A DNA stretch of 64,000 nucleotides, taken from NCBI GenBank assembly GCA_964036295.1, contig OZ038471.1, positions 13,968,184 through 14,032,183 of the forward strand, written 5' to 3'. The translations under genes were made by a program, and so were the position numbers. The notes under the pieces were generated by a model that was not told the DNA's origin, did no database searches, and worked only from the letters and a program-made list of their open reading frames with translations. The DNA comes from Plumapathes pennacea (lineage: Eukaryota; Cnidaria; Anthozoa; Antipatharia; Myriopathidae). Each line of letters opens with the position of its first letter. Positions within the stretch are counted from its first letter, which is position 1. Positions 46,301-52,526 of this stretch are shown here, in pieces.

Positions 46301-46976
46301 TGTCACTTAACTTATTTTTTACTGACAAGCCTACCTCAGTCTGGTGATGCAGAGCGTCAAGCTTGGCAGAAATTGTTGTCAGTTGTTCTTTGATGTCTTC
46401 TTCTTCATTTTTCCACTTGAACAAGAGTTGGATGTATAAATCCTCATCTAAAGGAGCAATTTTCAAACGATCAATTTCTGATCGGTCGAGACCCAGTCGG
46501 ACTAGCGTGTCTGACAGTTCTATCCAGTGTGCACTGAACAGAGAACCATCAAATCCCGTCGTGGTCACGTGTGCATGAACCTCATTTCTGAACCACTTGA
46601 TTCTCGCTAAATCTGCTTCACGTGATGTATCAGTTGAAACTGGCTTTTTGTCCCAACCTGAAGTTGGTGGGTGTAGACCGCAGATGTTGCGAAGCAGAAC
46701 AAACAGCAAGGTAATGTCGAAGTTCCTGGAGTCGGGCGGATTTCCACTTGGTGGAAACAACAAATCCCACTGTGTCTTGTTGATAACTTTCTTGTTCAAC
46801 AGCCGAAGAATGGTACTATAATGTGTGTTGAGGGAGGCTTGCAATGTGACTGGAGGATGAATACCATCAAACACATTCTGAAGTACTAGCCTTCCACCGT
46901 CTATAATTATACGGCTTAACCTGGCACCATTCGCCTTCTTCCGAGAACTTCTTAAGGCAGTAGCTAAATTCGACAT
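23992..46976 (-). CDS. Gene A: HEPN - IRE1-like kinase - OTU protease - KH multidomain protein
   Basis: Exons from 5' to 3' on the minus strand: 46335-46976, 45041-45838, 44431-44491, 43797-44071, 43433-43706, 43178-43263, 37789-37849, 37508-37561, then 36467-36658, 35515-35673, 35216-35280, 32341-32620, 32072-32231, 31349-31566, 29178-29376, 28411-28673 and 23992-24165. The first eight join in phase to about 750 codons. The last nine also join in phase to 570 codons ending in TAA. The single junction 37508 to 36658 is out of phase, so one exon is missing or these are two genes. Domains in order: DZIP3-type HEPN (1-214), IRE1-like kinase (215-480), OTU (about 501-684), duplicated Thr-rich linkers, KH, and an unfamiliar region of about 500 residues. 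An RNA- and ubiquitin-linked immune or stress role is inferred from the domains only. Confidence 0.72.
25252..25350. repeat. TTA/ATT trinucleotide microsatellite
   Basis: About 33 uninterrupted TTA repeats, inside the last intron of gene A. The leucine and isoleucine runs in overlapping frames are artefacts of the repeat. Confidence 0.95.
26793..27190 (+). pseudogene. Decayed transposon reading frame with Arg/Glu-rich repeats
   Basis: The plus strand encodes tandem motifs of the type RRAEETxPQREQRLK, split over two frames near 26948, so at least one frameshift has occurred. Such RRxxETPxQREQRL repeats are seen near the N termini of Helitron-type transposon proteins in animals; the assignment is by resemblance only. 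The upstream block (CTCCAAGCGGGTCGCCATCT near 26605) and the downstream block (TCATTTCCCCTCGAAGTATT near 27309) recur around a second copy at about 30280-30810, showing one mobile family. No helicase or replication domain is present. Confidence 0.55.
27888..28025 (+). repeat. Dispersed repeat, copy 1
   Basis: This segment, from GCGTGTAGCACTTGAGTTCG to CGATTATCGTATTTCTAGT, matches 54079-54210 in the same orientation at roughly 80 per cent identity by eye. Both lie in introns (gene A and gene B). No coding frame is conserved between the two. Confidence 0.7.
28411..28673 (-). CDS. Gene A, penultimate exon
   Basis: The minus-strand exon starts after TTCTACAG in phase 1 and ends at CAAAAACAG before GTCAGTG. 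It reads EEETRQKSSSDKKEDAVLVE and then LSHLRLREERDDELPLPDK, ending with a stretch rich in Arg and Cys (NVFRRCCRRSVFTPDKDF). It joins in phase directly to exon 29178-29376 (split codon AGG, Arg) and to the last exon. An open frame between them at about 28830-29019 would break the phase, so I leave it out. The family is unknown. Confidence 0.65.
29178..29376 (-). CDS. Gene A, internal exon
   Basis: The minus-strand exon lies between a TTAG acceptor and GTGAGT donor. It reads VWVKDKHDEGHKDETPLDLV, then LEEFSFEDERTNDHCKGWLC, then PPTKARLRANIIFPACDFDC and ends RLVIRK. Phase 0 at the start agrees with the end of exon 31349-31566. The mix of acidic and Cys/Trp residues reads as a globular domain, not as chance open frame. 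I cannot name it. Confidence 0.65.
29464..30100. mobile_element. 637-bp TTAA-flanked inverted-repeat element (piggyBac-type target site)
   Basis: The ends GGTATCACCCCCAAA and TTTGGGGGCGATACC are inverted copies, each flanked by TTAA (29460-29463 and 30101-30104). Internal inverted matches are long: TTTTTGACTTAATGTCCCTC near 29633 faces GAGGGACATTAGGTCAAAAA near 29892, and CATATGAAAG faces CTTTCATATG. It has no coding capacity. It sits in the gene A intron between exons 29178-29376 and 31349-31566. Confidence 0.85.
30280..30810 (+). pseudogene. Second copy of the Arg/Glu-repeat transposon remnant
   Basis: It shares with 26580-27340 the block CTCCAAGCGGGTCGCCATCT (30285), a TCTTCAAAAGAGAAGGGAACA-like core (30486; here RESRLQKRREH), a DEMTPQREQRM motif and the tail CTGCATGTTGATCATTTTCT (30770). 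Stops and frameshifts interrupt the frame. It is a relic in a gene A intron. Confidence 0.5.
31349..31566 (-). CDS. Gene A, internal exon
   Basis: The minus-strand exon starts in phase 1 after CTGCAG and ends at TGCAAG before GTACCA. It reads GEEDVLWALKDAANKLPADT, then SDPKSKTQWRTVFKGGMDFV and VGPQLEIFLRKPLYETRHDF, ending with REVRCK. The split first codon (g|gg, Gly) joins exactly to exon 32072-32231. Neighbouring exons before and after are in phase, which makes a chance frame unlikely. The domain is not recognised. Confidence 0.68.
32072..32231 (-). CDS. Gene A, internal exon
   Basis: The minus-strand exon reads RHEAWKGPRYLEELKTRISR, then CLLEIKNHVKSGAKESNDMW and CHFGTIYIENVDK. It starts in phase 0 and ends in phase 1 (AAAG before GTTTGT). 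The acceptor (TTTAAAAG) is weak, so the first few residues are less certain. The amphipathic helix followed by a W-C-x-F-G-T strand is a distinctive pattern worth a structure search. Confidence 0.6.
32341..32620 (-). CDS. Gene A, internal exon
   Basis: The minus-strand exon starts after a strong acceptor (TTTTTCCCCAG) with one base of a split codon. It reads HVTANPFTKLEFSLSSTPSS, then QVYLTQFGEFGSSARQSLKL and a KKKK-containing stretch, ending FPTFYLTLD before GTACGT. A second donor 12 bases downstream (GAG before GTTAAA, at 32329) would also keep phase. Joined to exon 35216-35280 it makes a split CAA codon. Beta-rich appearance; no family recognised. Confidence 0.58.
34109..34437. repeat. Inverted-repeat pair in a gene A intron
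   Basis: AATTCTCTTTATCATAGTCC (34113) is mirrored by GGACTATGATAAAGAGAATT ending near 34437, with CATCGTGACACG continuing each arm inward. About 30 bp of arms bracket about 270 bp. No target duplication is visible. It may be a small MITE. Confidence 0.55.
35216..35280 (-). CDS. Gene A, small internal exon
   Basis: A 65-base minus-strand exon between AAACCAG and GTACGT. It reads VKSTVRFSSSFLDEFCFDLQ and ends in the first two bases of a Gln codon that is completed by exon 32341-32620. It is the only segment I found that reconciles phase 0 from exon 35515-35673 with phase 2 of the next exon. Support is from phase and splice sites, not homology. Confidence 0.55.
35515..35673 (-). CDS. Gene A, internal exon after the KH domain
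   Basis: The minus-strand exon has a strong acceptor (TTTTTTGCTTCTAG) and donor (GTAAGA). It reads INAPGKGVKLRTCCFIDDFN, then LPHNCGLRLIPSEIIPQGKT and HYRLQPNKNFEAA, exactly 53 codons. It follows the KH exon in phase 0. The family is not recognised. Confidence 0.65.
36467..36658 (-). CDS. Gene A, KH-domain exon
   Basis: The minus-strand exon of 64 codons lies between ACATCTATAG and GTGAGA. It encodes a KH type I RNA-binding core: KELVIIPNELKGIVIGKQGR carries the I-G-x-x-G loop (GKQG) followed by NLEEINEKTGAHL and the strand GLNVYMTGPEECRQRARLKV. KH domains bind 3-4 bases of single-stranded RNA or DNA at the GxxG loop. The exon joins the following eight exons in phase. Its upstream junction is unresolved: the previous exon I found (37508-37561) ends in phase 1. 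A candidate for the gap is an open stretch at about 36903-36963, but its phase does not close the gap. Confidence 0.8.
37508..37561 (-). CDS. Gene A, small linker exon
   Basis: A 54-base minus-strand exon (TTTTCTACAG ... GTAAGT). With the split first codon it reads EVSRGAQAKKKGIWIVPF. It follows exon 37789-37849 in phase. It ends in phase 1, which does not fit the KH exon, so either another exon lies between or transcription units change here. Confidence 0.45.
37789..37849 (-). CDS. Gene A, duplicated linker exon (second copy)
   Basis: A 61-base minus-strand exon that reads QPVGKNTTDPVVTRTSTKTT. It matches in length, phase and most residues the 61-base exon at 44431-44491 (KPVSKNTTDPLISRTSTGDT). 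Both follow TTATTTTAG acceptors and precede GTAAGG donors. The Thr-rich sequence is probably a flexible, possibly phosphorylated or glycosylated spacer between domains. Confidence 0.7.
39540..39722 (-). repeat. Fragment of the transposon family seen at 26580 and 30270
   Basis: Reverse-complemented, this stretch reads CTCCAAGCGGATCGCCATCA and AATTTAATGTTCTCTGTCAGTC, the same block that precedes the Arg/Glu-repeat remnants on the plus strand. It lies immediately beside the 1.34-kb tandem duplication. Confidence 0.55.
39723..43075. repeat. 1.34-kb tandem duplication with a third partial copy
   Basis: Copy 1 is about 39723-41058 and copy 2 about 41059-42396, offset by 1336-1342 bases and nearly identical. 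A diverged third copy (42394-43075) lacks the first 130 bases and the end. Copies contain no convincing gene: the short open frames (for example from 39979 and 41321) are conserved only because the DNA is. The block lies in the gene A intron 37850-43177, which it expands to more than 5 kb. Confidence 0.9.
40879..41068. repeat. 190-bp palindrome spanning the copy 1 / copy 2 boundary
   Basis: GCCATATAATAAATATCTTA... GGTCCGTACCGTAAGTTATGGA (left arm) is mirrored by TCCATAACTTACTGTACGGACC... TATTTATTATATGGC (right arm), with CGTCGCCTTATGGCC facing GGCCATAAGGCGACG and a GC-rich centre CTCGCGCGAAGCGCGCTCG. A second palindrome ends copy 2 at about 42220-42397, where the right arm is cut short. Such a stem can extrude a cruciform and may have driven the duplication. 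Confidence 0.85.
43178..43263 (-). CDS. Gene A, exon after the OTU domain
   Basis: The minus-strand exon reads VGAQELHTEEVSGMGFGFPS and QTAVKSKA, ending before GTAAGT. Two acceptors 6 bases apart (CTACAG at 43264 and GGTAG at 43258) both keep the frame, adding or dropping Val-Gly. It joins OTU exon 2 in phase 1 and the second linker exon in phase 0. Confidence 0.65.
43433..44071 (-). CDS. Gene A, OTU cysteine protease domain (two exons)
   Basis: Exons 43797-44071 and 43433-43706 encode an OTU-family deubiquitinase fold. The catalytic Cys lies in TDDGNCLFHAVSDQL (C about residue 556, with the oxyanion Asp three residues earlier), the WGDDLVLAALSHAL helix follows, and the general-base His is in AENHYESLEPV. 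All three landmarks are present, so the enzyme is probably active on ubiquitin chains. The leading segment (MEETRQRSIAENITLQEHRI) is a charged helix typical before OTU cores. The 90-base intron between the exons (43707-43796; GTGAGT...CGAAG) has no stop and is a multiple of 3, so its retention would insert 30 residues between the Cys helix and the rest. In gene B this position is taken by a helicase instead. Confidence 0.9.
44150..44402. repeat. Dispersed repeat in a gene A intron
   Basis: GGATACGAATTTTATCTTCT (44199) and CACGAGTGAG resemble blocks at 15168 and 24318, and ATATCTCTCAC / GTGAAGATAT words are inverted within it. It is probably a MITE-type element; ends are not clear. Confidence 0.4.
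44431..44491 (-). CDS. Gene A, linker exon after the kinase
   Basis: A 61-base minus-strand exon between TTATTTTAG and GTAAGG that reads KPVSKNTTDPLISRTSTGDT. It occupies the same place as gene B's linker exon 57476-57545 (which contains [14 protein letters not shown]) and is duplicated at 37789-37849. All three are phase 0 to phase 1 exons, a symmetry that allows different downstream modules to be spliced on. Confidence 0.75.
45041..45838 (-). CDS. Gene A, IRE1-like kinase exon
   Basis: One 266-codon exon (CTTCTTGCAG ... GTAAAT) holds a whole kinase domain closest to IRE1/RNase L kinases (compare [38 protein letters not shown]). Present: glycine loop [12 protein letters not shown] lysine K249, HRD 339-341 with metal-binding N346, APE 386-388. 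The usual DFG is DCN (361-363), keeping the Asp. The domain stops after the last kinase helix (YDPVQRPNATDVSEELE) and no KEN endoribonuclease follows, unlike IRE1 and RNase L. Conservation of the core residues suggests ATP binding and possibly catalysis. It is about 90 per cent identical by eye to the gene B exon. Confidence 0.93.
45900..45995. mobile_element. MITE remnant shared by the kinase-HEPN introns of genes A and B
   Basis: CCTTGCTCGCTCCAGTCCCC followed by GGGCATTGGTCGG and AGAAAGAAGGGACTGCAT matches intron DNA of gene B at 58527-58590 and, reversed, the TA-flanked element at 23407-23530. The rest of the intron (45839-46334) is also homologous to that of gene B, which is 209 bases longer because of an insertion near 58680-58930. 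Confidence 0.6.
46335..46976 (-). CDS. Gene A, first coding exon: DZIP3-type HEPN domain
   Basis: The exon begins with ATG (46976) and runs 214 codons to GTAGGC. It contains the DZIP3/hRUL138-type HEPN pattern: [36 protein letters not shown], and the basic-acidic helix [13 protein letters not shown]. The R-x5-H motif (R130, H136) matches the HEPN RNase signature. HEPN domains are all-alpha dimers, often RNases. The C-terminal helix ([20 protein letters not shown]) is coiled-coil-like. The start is supported by the identical position in gene B. The minus-strand upstream region is also similar in the two genes. Confidence 0.9.
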
Positions 46977-47059
46977 AGGGCACTGGATAATTCAACTCTA
47001 GAAGTGAAGATATATTGAAAAAGTTATGGCTACACACAATATAGTACAGTGGATAGTGC

Positions 47060-47260
47060 GTTTCTCAAGTTGGGTAATGAAAACTGATTAATTGTAATTT
47101 ACAGTTGTCACTAGCCCTGCGAAGTACTATTAAATGACGGCCACCATCTCGTTTGTGACCTTTCCGCAGCGCGGGGTCTTCTGGGAACAACCGCATGTCA
47201 CGCGTGCTTTTTCCCACGCTTCCGGCGTCTTCAGAAAAGGCTGAGCCCGAGCGCCTCATA
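47060..47260 (-). promoter_or_regulatory. Upstream region conserved between genes A and B
   Basis: About 200 bases 5' of gene A share with 59935-60075 the words CCGCAGCGCGGGGTCTTCTG and GGGAACAACC, then CTTCCGGCGTCTT. This is outside any reading frame and is the GC-richest part of the local sequence. It probably contains the promoter or first untranslated exon of both paralogues. No TATA box is evident. Confidence 0.45.
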
Positions 47261-48517
47261 TTTTGTCAAAGAGAGTCAAAAACACCAGGGTACTTCAATA
47301 TATTTTTAATTTTGTAGCATGATCGTATTCCGTTCCATAATTAAGAATTAGAGGAAAATGTGAACACCTCATTGTTTTACATGTAATTATTCTTCATTTG
47401 ATCCTGATGCAAACTGATGTGGTGTTATAGTCAGACGAATTAGATGGTAACTCAAGCTCGGGCAGTGCACTGAACCATCACACTGGTCCCTAGATAACCT
47501 TGTAATTTTCAAATATCTGCAGACTCTGATACTGCTGCAGCTCCCGTAAACAAGCACCCTCGGTAAGCGGAAGAATTGTCGGTAAATAGAGCTGGTGATT
47601 AATTACGAGTGATGCATGGGCGAGCAAATACCTTGAGCTTAAATTACATGGCGCTATGTTTAACTCTGTCAATCGTTATTCACAATATTGTTATAGTTTT
47701 TAGATTAAAATCATTGTGGCCAAGTAAAACGGGAGCTGCTCGTGGGTCTGCTGTCAGGAGGCTACTTAGGGATGTGTAAATACAGAGTTTGCTGAGAGTT
47801 CAAACGGGGTTTTGTAAAGGCGCTCGTAAGTGCAGCTGTCCGTTTACGGAAGTGTCCGCTCAGATAATTTTGCCTGTATGTACTTAATTTAAGCCATAGT
47901 TCAGCGGACAGGCACTTTATATAACGTACAAGTTTAAATTTTTTCAATGTTTCTGAATGTTTTGGCGACACATTTACGGATTGCGTTCATAGCTGACCGC
48001 TCCCTCCTAAATTGCCCGACCGTATCGAACGAACTTCATGTACCATAAGTGATATGTTTTCCAAACTAATATGACTTGAAAATCAATTCAATGTCATTAA
48101 ATGACTTAAATTGCTTCTATTTCCTGATAAGCCGGCTATAATGTGAAGACCACTCGAAATCAGAGCAAAAATGTGGGTGGACGTATTATTTCGGTCGGCC
48201 ATAATGCTTTCAATTCAGTGCATAAAGACAAGTGTCGACATCACTGAGTTACGTCCGAAGCAGCAGATGTTTATAATAAAGACGGCCTAGTGAAACTAGG
48301 TCATCTGAAACATTACAAGTTCATCCTATTCAACAAAGAGCCATCGAAAAACGAGCTGTAAAGCAACGGCTGGTAAACAAAAATAATAAAGCTTGGGCCG
48401 GGAATAAACCCACCTCAGGTCAAAAGCGCTTTCTGTTAACGTGAATACCATCTAAAACAATACCCTCACGACTTACCTGCTAGATTAGCTGAAACGTTTC
48501 CATCGAAAATCGACACA
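47261..48517. other. Interval between gene A and the crystallin copy
   Basis: No gene or repeat with clear ends is seen. Gene A is transcribed leftward and the crystallin copy rightward, so promoters of both may lie here. Confidence 0.35.
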
Positions 48518-49302
48518 TTGAAGCACGAGATTGCCACCACTAAAAGAAACCAGACACCAGTGTCACTGAGGGTAAATAACAAAATTGCATATTGTTTTCC
48601 TCAAGAGCCTGCATTGACTGTCACGAAATCTCACAAAAGAAAGCAGTTTTCAAAAGGTGAGATTCGAACATACGGAGGATCGACGATGGTAAGGAGTTTT
48701 TGGACCTAAACTACAGTTTTGGACAAATCATTATTGAGACACATTAATCTTTCTTTTTTCGCTCACTTTGCATATTAGGAATGGCGTCTGTACCGGGCTA
48801 AAGGCCTGTGCAAACGAACGCAACTTGTTGGAAAACCATTGTCCAACATTGTTGGGTAAATCGCGCATCATGCAACATTGCCCAAGACGGTGTACAAAGG
48901 AACGCAACATGTTGGGCGATCTTGTGCCAACATGTGGCGTTACTTCGTTTGCACAGGCCTTAACATGCCTTTACAGACTAATTATTATTTCTACGAAAAA
49001 AAAAAAATCCAAATCAGGTTACTGAGAATTTAAACCTTCTTGTGCAATAGCAACTTATATTTTTCTCCTATCTCCCTATACAGCGCTATGATGGCCCTGG
49101 ATGCCCGGATATTACCAAGATGTTCCCGGCTGGGGCAGCAGTTTCCTCGGCCATTGTATTGGCCACAAATCAGAAATGGAGCGTTTTTACCGCAGCTGAA
49201 TATAAGGGTTTGACTGGCACTTTGATGCCAGCAAAGCGCTATGAGAATCCAGCTGCCATGGAATTCCCAAACGACTCTATTATGAGCATTCGCAAGATGT
49301 AA
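48518..49302 (+). pseudogene. Partial copy of the beta/gamma-crystallin gene, possibly still coding
   Basis: From about 48664 onward the DNA is homologous to 20728-21770: the end of exon 1 (YGGSTM), the intron with its TTAA-type element, all of exon 2 (49084-49302) and the 3' flank. The first 95 codons of exon 1 are missing. Instead an unrelated in-frame open stretch starts with ATG at 48518 and runs into the same donor (ATG before GTAAGG). Exon 2 differs from the parent only by synonymous bases and one 6-base in-frame deletion (AAGGVSS to AAVSS). AATAAA lies at 49491. It could be a truncated pseudogene, or a short chimeric gene with one domain. Confidence 0.6.
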
Positions 49303-49496
49303 ACCGCGAAAGGCTGCATATGCGGCTGCGTGAAGCTTTGATGCAGTGGTGTCAAATAGGCTCAAATGCGCTTGAATGAGTGATTTCTGCTTTCCTCTAT
49401 TTGATTTTCGACGGAACAACAAGAACAAGAAACAACGCAAGAACAAGAACAAGAAAAGGTTAAATCAAAGCGAGTAACTAATTGTAATTCAATAAA

Positions 49497-52106
49497 ACAT
49501 CGTTTTTGACTCATGGATATGCGTAGCATATCTGGGAATCATTGGTGTCTACAATCTGTCGCTCACTCACTCGCTCGGTGTGTTAGCTTTTTGGCGCGGT
49601 TTCTAAGTCAGTACGTGTCTCACCATGGCGGTGGACGGCTGAATGTTTGTCAAGTTAGATCAGTTCTATTCTGCTTTGAGCTGCCGCCAAGTTTAACAGA
49701 GCCTCAACAAAACTTGTGATTAACACTGCCACAGCTGTAGCTGCACTCGTTCGGAGCTCTAATCACAGTAAAAGCAGGCAGATGTTAGCAACTGTAAACG
49801 ATATCATTTTCCGGCGTAACCTTTGCCCTGATCAATGAGATGTTTAGCAGTGCTTTGATGTCGGGCCGATGTTGGTGAAAACTGTAATCTAAGCAGCGTC
49901 GCCGCTAAGCTCGCATCGTTGCCTATAGTTTTTCGAAAGTTCTGATTCGGGTTCCTTAAAGTTCGATTATACGATTGGCAGGCCATATTTGTCGCACTTG
50001 TGCCAGTTAAAGCCTTGACCGGCTAGTCACGTTCATCACGCAAGTTGCAATACTTCCATAAACAGATTGCAAAAATTTATGAAAGTCAACCATTGTCCAA
50101 ATAGATGTGTTGTACTTCGCCTGGCCAAGAAATACGCACAGTGATCCACCCGGCTGCTTCTTTTCTACGGCTTCCGAGAGCCACAAATCATAAAACTAAA
50201 ACTAAACAATGACATGAAATCCGATTCATTTGTTTACCGCCTTTGCGGTCAAGGTATTCGTTGCACATACGTATTTTACTTTGAAAAACATGGAACTTTG
50301 ACATCAAAAATTTGAAGGCAAGCTTTGTGTGCCCAAAGCATTGTTGAAACGACTGTCATGGTTTTGTTTTGCGACGGCCTCAATTTTCGAGGAAAATTTA
50401 CTGACGCCGCTGAAATTGCAGTAATGAATCAGGAAGCTTTCCGGCCAATCCGTTCCCGAATTTCAGAAATCAGAAAACTACAAATTTGTATCAATTCATA
50501 ATCAGAAAACACAGTTGTCTGACCTGTGGTCTCTGCAATTTCCGAAATCAGACATTTCCTGTCAGGGGGTGCGTGGAACGTTTTTGATACTTCCGGTTTC
50601 TCTTGCCTTAGCGGGCGAGGGGTGCGGGCGTCTTTTTAACTTCCGGTACACATGACTTAAGCGAGAGAGAGAGGGTAACAGTTTTCCGCCGTTTTTGATT
50701 CGGAAAAGTTCGCAACATGGGACATTCGGGATAACGTGATTCTTCTGCCGCTTGAATTTTAGCTTCTTTGAGCATAATTTATTTAATGGCTCTGATATAT
50801 AGAACCTGAATTTAACGGCAGATATCGACTGATAATTATTCATGCTCACACTAGAAATAAAGCACTGCCGTAAATATCTGCTTCGTGTTATGCATCGCGT
50901 TGATCGTGCCCTAATTTGAAGAGAAGTCTCTTATTTGGAAGTCCATTGTTGACATAAAAGGAGAGGGAAAACCTGACCGCAGGACGGCTCGCTAAAATTA
51001 CAGGTCCATCTCAATAGCCGTGAGTCTGCCGTCGAGGCTCTATGTTCTTCCAAGCGTGGTGTCATGTGGATGTTGGAGTTTCGTTACACCGCATTTTTTT
51101 TCCACAAGAAATTAACCCTATACTGACCGGGAATCGAATTAAGGTAGCCCGATAGATATAATTAACTAACGAGACACCAGACTTTCGCCAAAATTACCAG
51201 CAAGCAACTATACTGTATGTTTACATTAAAATCCGCACTTTATTGCTCTTGTACAGTATTGCACAAAGCTGACTTGGGGGGGGGGGGGGGGGGGGGGGGG
51301 GGCGGGGGGGAGTGTGGAGGGGTACATACTGCATATGGCTCCTATACTTTTGTCTGGGGGTAGGGTTGTAGGATTTTCAGAATTCCATGGCTGAAACAAT
51401 TCGTTTTTACAACAAACGTCTTAACCCTTTTTCAGTGACTAACTGTGTAATAAGCCACTTTTGCAATCATACGCAATAGCTAATAGTACTTTTTTACGTC
51501 CCGTATAAACGAATGTCTATGAAGGAAATATTTTTATACTGGATTTGGTTTTTGTGTACGCCATTAGTTTTATTTTGACCAATAGAGCTGTTCTCCACTC
51601 TGCCCGACTAGCTTGATTGCCATGTGACCCTCTAGAATATATGAATCTCTTTGACTGCGCAGGATTGGGACAGTTGCTTATTAATGTCACGAAACCTAAT
51701 GAGTGTCAAGTTGACAAGTTGCTCGTTACTTTTGTAAAGCCGTATATTGTAAACATTAAGATGTAAATCCGAGTAATGCACGCAAAAAGGCTGCACAAGA
51801 AGTACTATTTGGCTGCAATATTCCTAGTTCGACTCGATGAGCGTAAGGAAAGATGTGAGGGTACTTAGTTGCCTTGCTAGCTCAAAATGTGCAATTAATG
51901 CGCGAGTTATCATTGCAAAGTATGCGTTTGATAGGAATATTCGTCCTCTGTTTCTAGCAGAGTTTTGTGAATTACCTTGCGGTCTTACAATGGAAGATGC
52001 TTTGGCACCAAGATCTTTAATCAAGGAAGTGGTGAAAAGTCTTAACTACAAATAAAATTAAGGCTTTACAAGGAACATGCACATGACATACTGTACAACA
52101 AAACAG
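49497..52106. other. Interval between the crystallin copy and gene B
   Basis: No supported gene. Highlights are a guanine tract at 51276-51310 (27 G, one C, 7 G) and two opposed short frames near 51824-52055 that lack a domain. Gene B ends at 52107 on the minus strand, so its 3' untranslated region lies at the right end of this interval. Confidence 0.4.
51276..51310 (+). repeat. Poly-G tract
   Basis: 27 consecutive G, a C, then 7 G. Such a run is able to form G-quadruplexes and is unstable in replication and sequencing; the true length may differ. Confidence 0.9.
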
Positions 52107-52526
52107 TTAATCCTCCTCGTTCACCTCTTTCTCCTCCTCTAAGGTCAACACTGGAATCTCAAAGCCAACTTCTGTCCATTTCTTGGCAACATTCCTCAGG
52201 CCATCGCCGTATTCAAGAACAAAACCTTTCAGTCTCAAGTTGATCCATTCCTTCTTCTTAATGACGACTTTCACTCCCCAGTGCTCGTCGCACTCTCTGC
52301 AGTGTACTTTGGTCAATTTCTCGGCATTTTGCTTCAAGATCACTTTGTCTTCAAAATGAGGTGCAATAACCACTCGAAATGACGTTTCCAAAGTCCGAAT
52401 GTGCTCCGCTTCGCACGCATGGCTGTTGCATTTCCGGCAGAACAAAGTCACGTCACTGGGTAGGTACTTAATAATTTTGCTGCTATCTTCAGGACCTTCC
52501 ATCATTGTTTTCTGAAGTTGTGAAAT
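52107..52526 (-). CDS. Gene B, last exon: RIG-I C-terminal regulatory domain
   Basis: The exon (TTTCCCCAG acceptor, TAA at 52107-52109) encodes 139 residues. The zinc ligands are two CxxC pairs, LFCRKC and VHCREC, about 50 residues apart, followed by DEHWGVKVV, as in the RIG-I domain where LCRKC and CSHDWGIHV occupy the same places. The strand [19 protein letters not shown] matches the end of the domain. It senses RNA 5' ends in vertebrates. The acidic tail ([13 protein letters not shown]) is short. Confidence 0.9.
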   Translation of the reverse strand: MSQLQKTMMEGPEDSSKIIKYLPSDVTLFCRKCNSHACEAEHIRTLETSFRVVIAPHFEDKVILKQNAEKLTKVHCRECDEHWGVKVVIKKKEWINLRLKGFVLEYGDGLRNVAKKWTEVGFEIPVLTLEEEKEVNEED

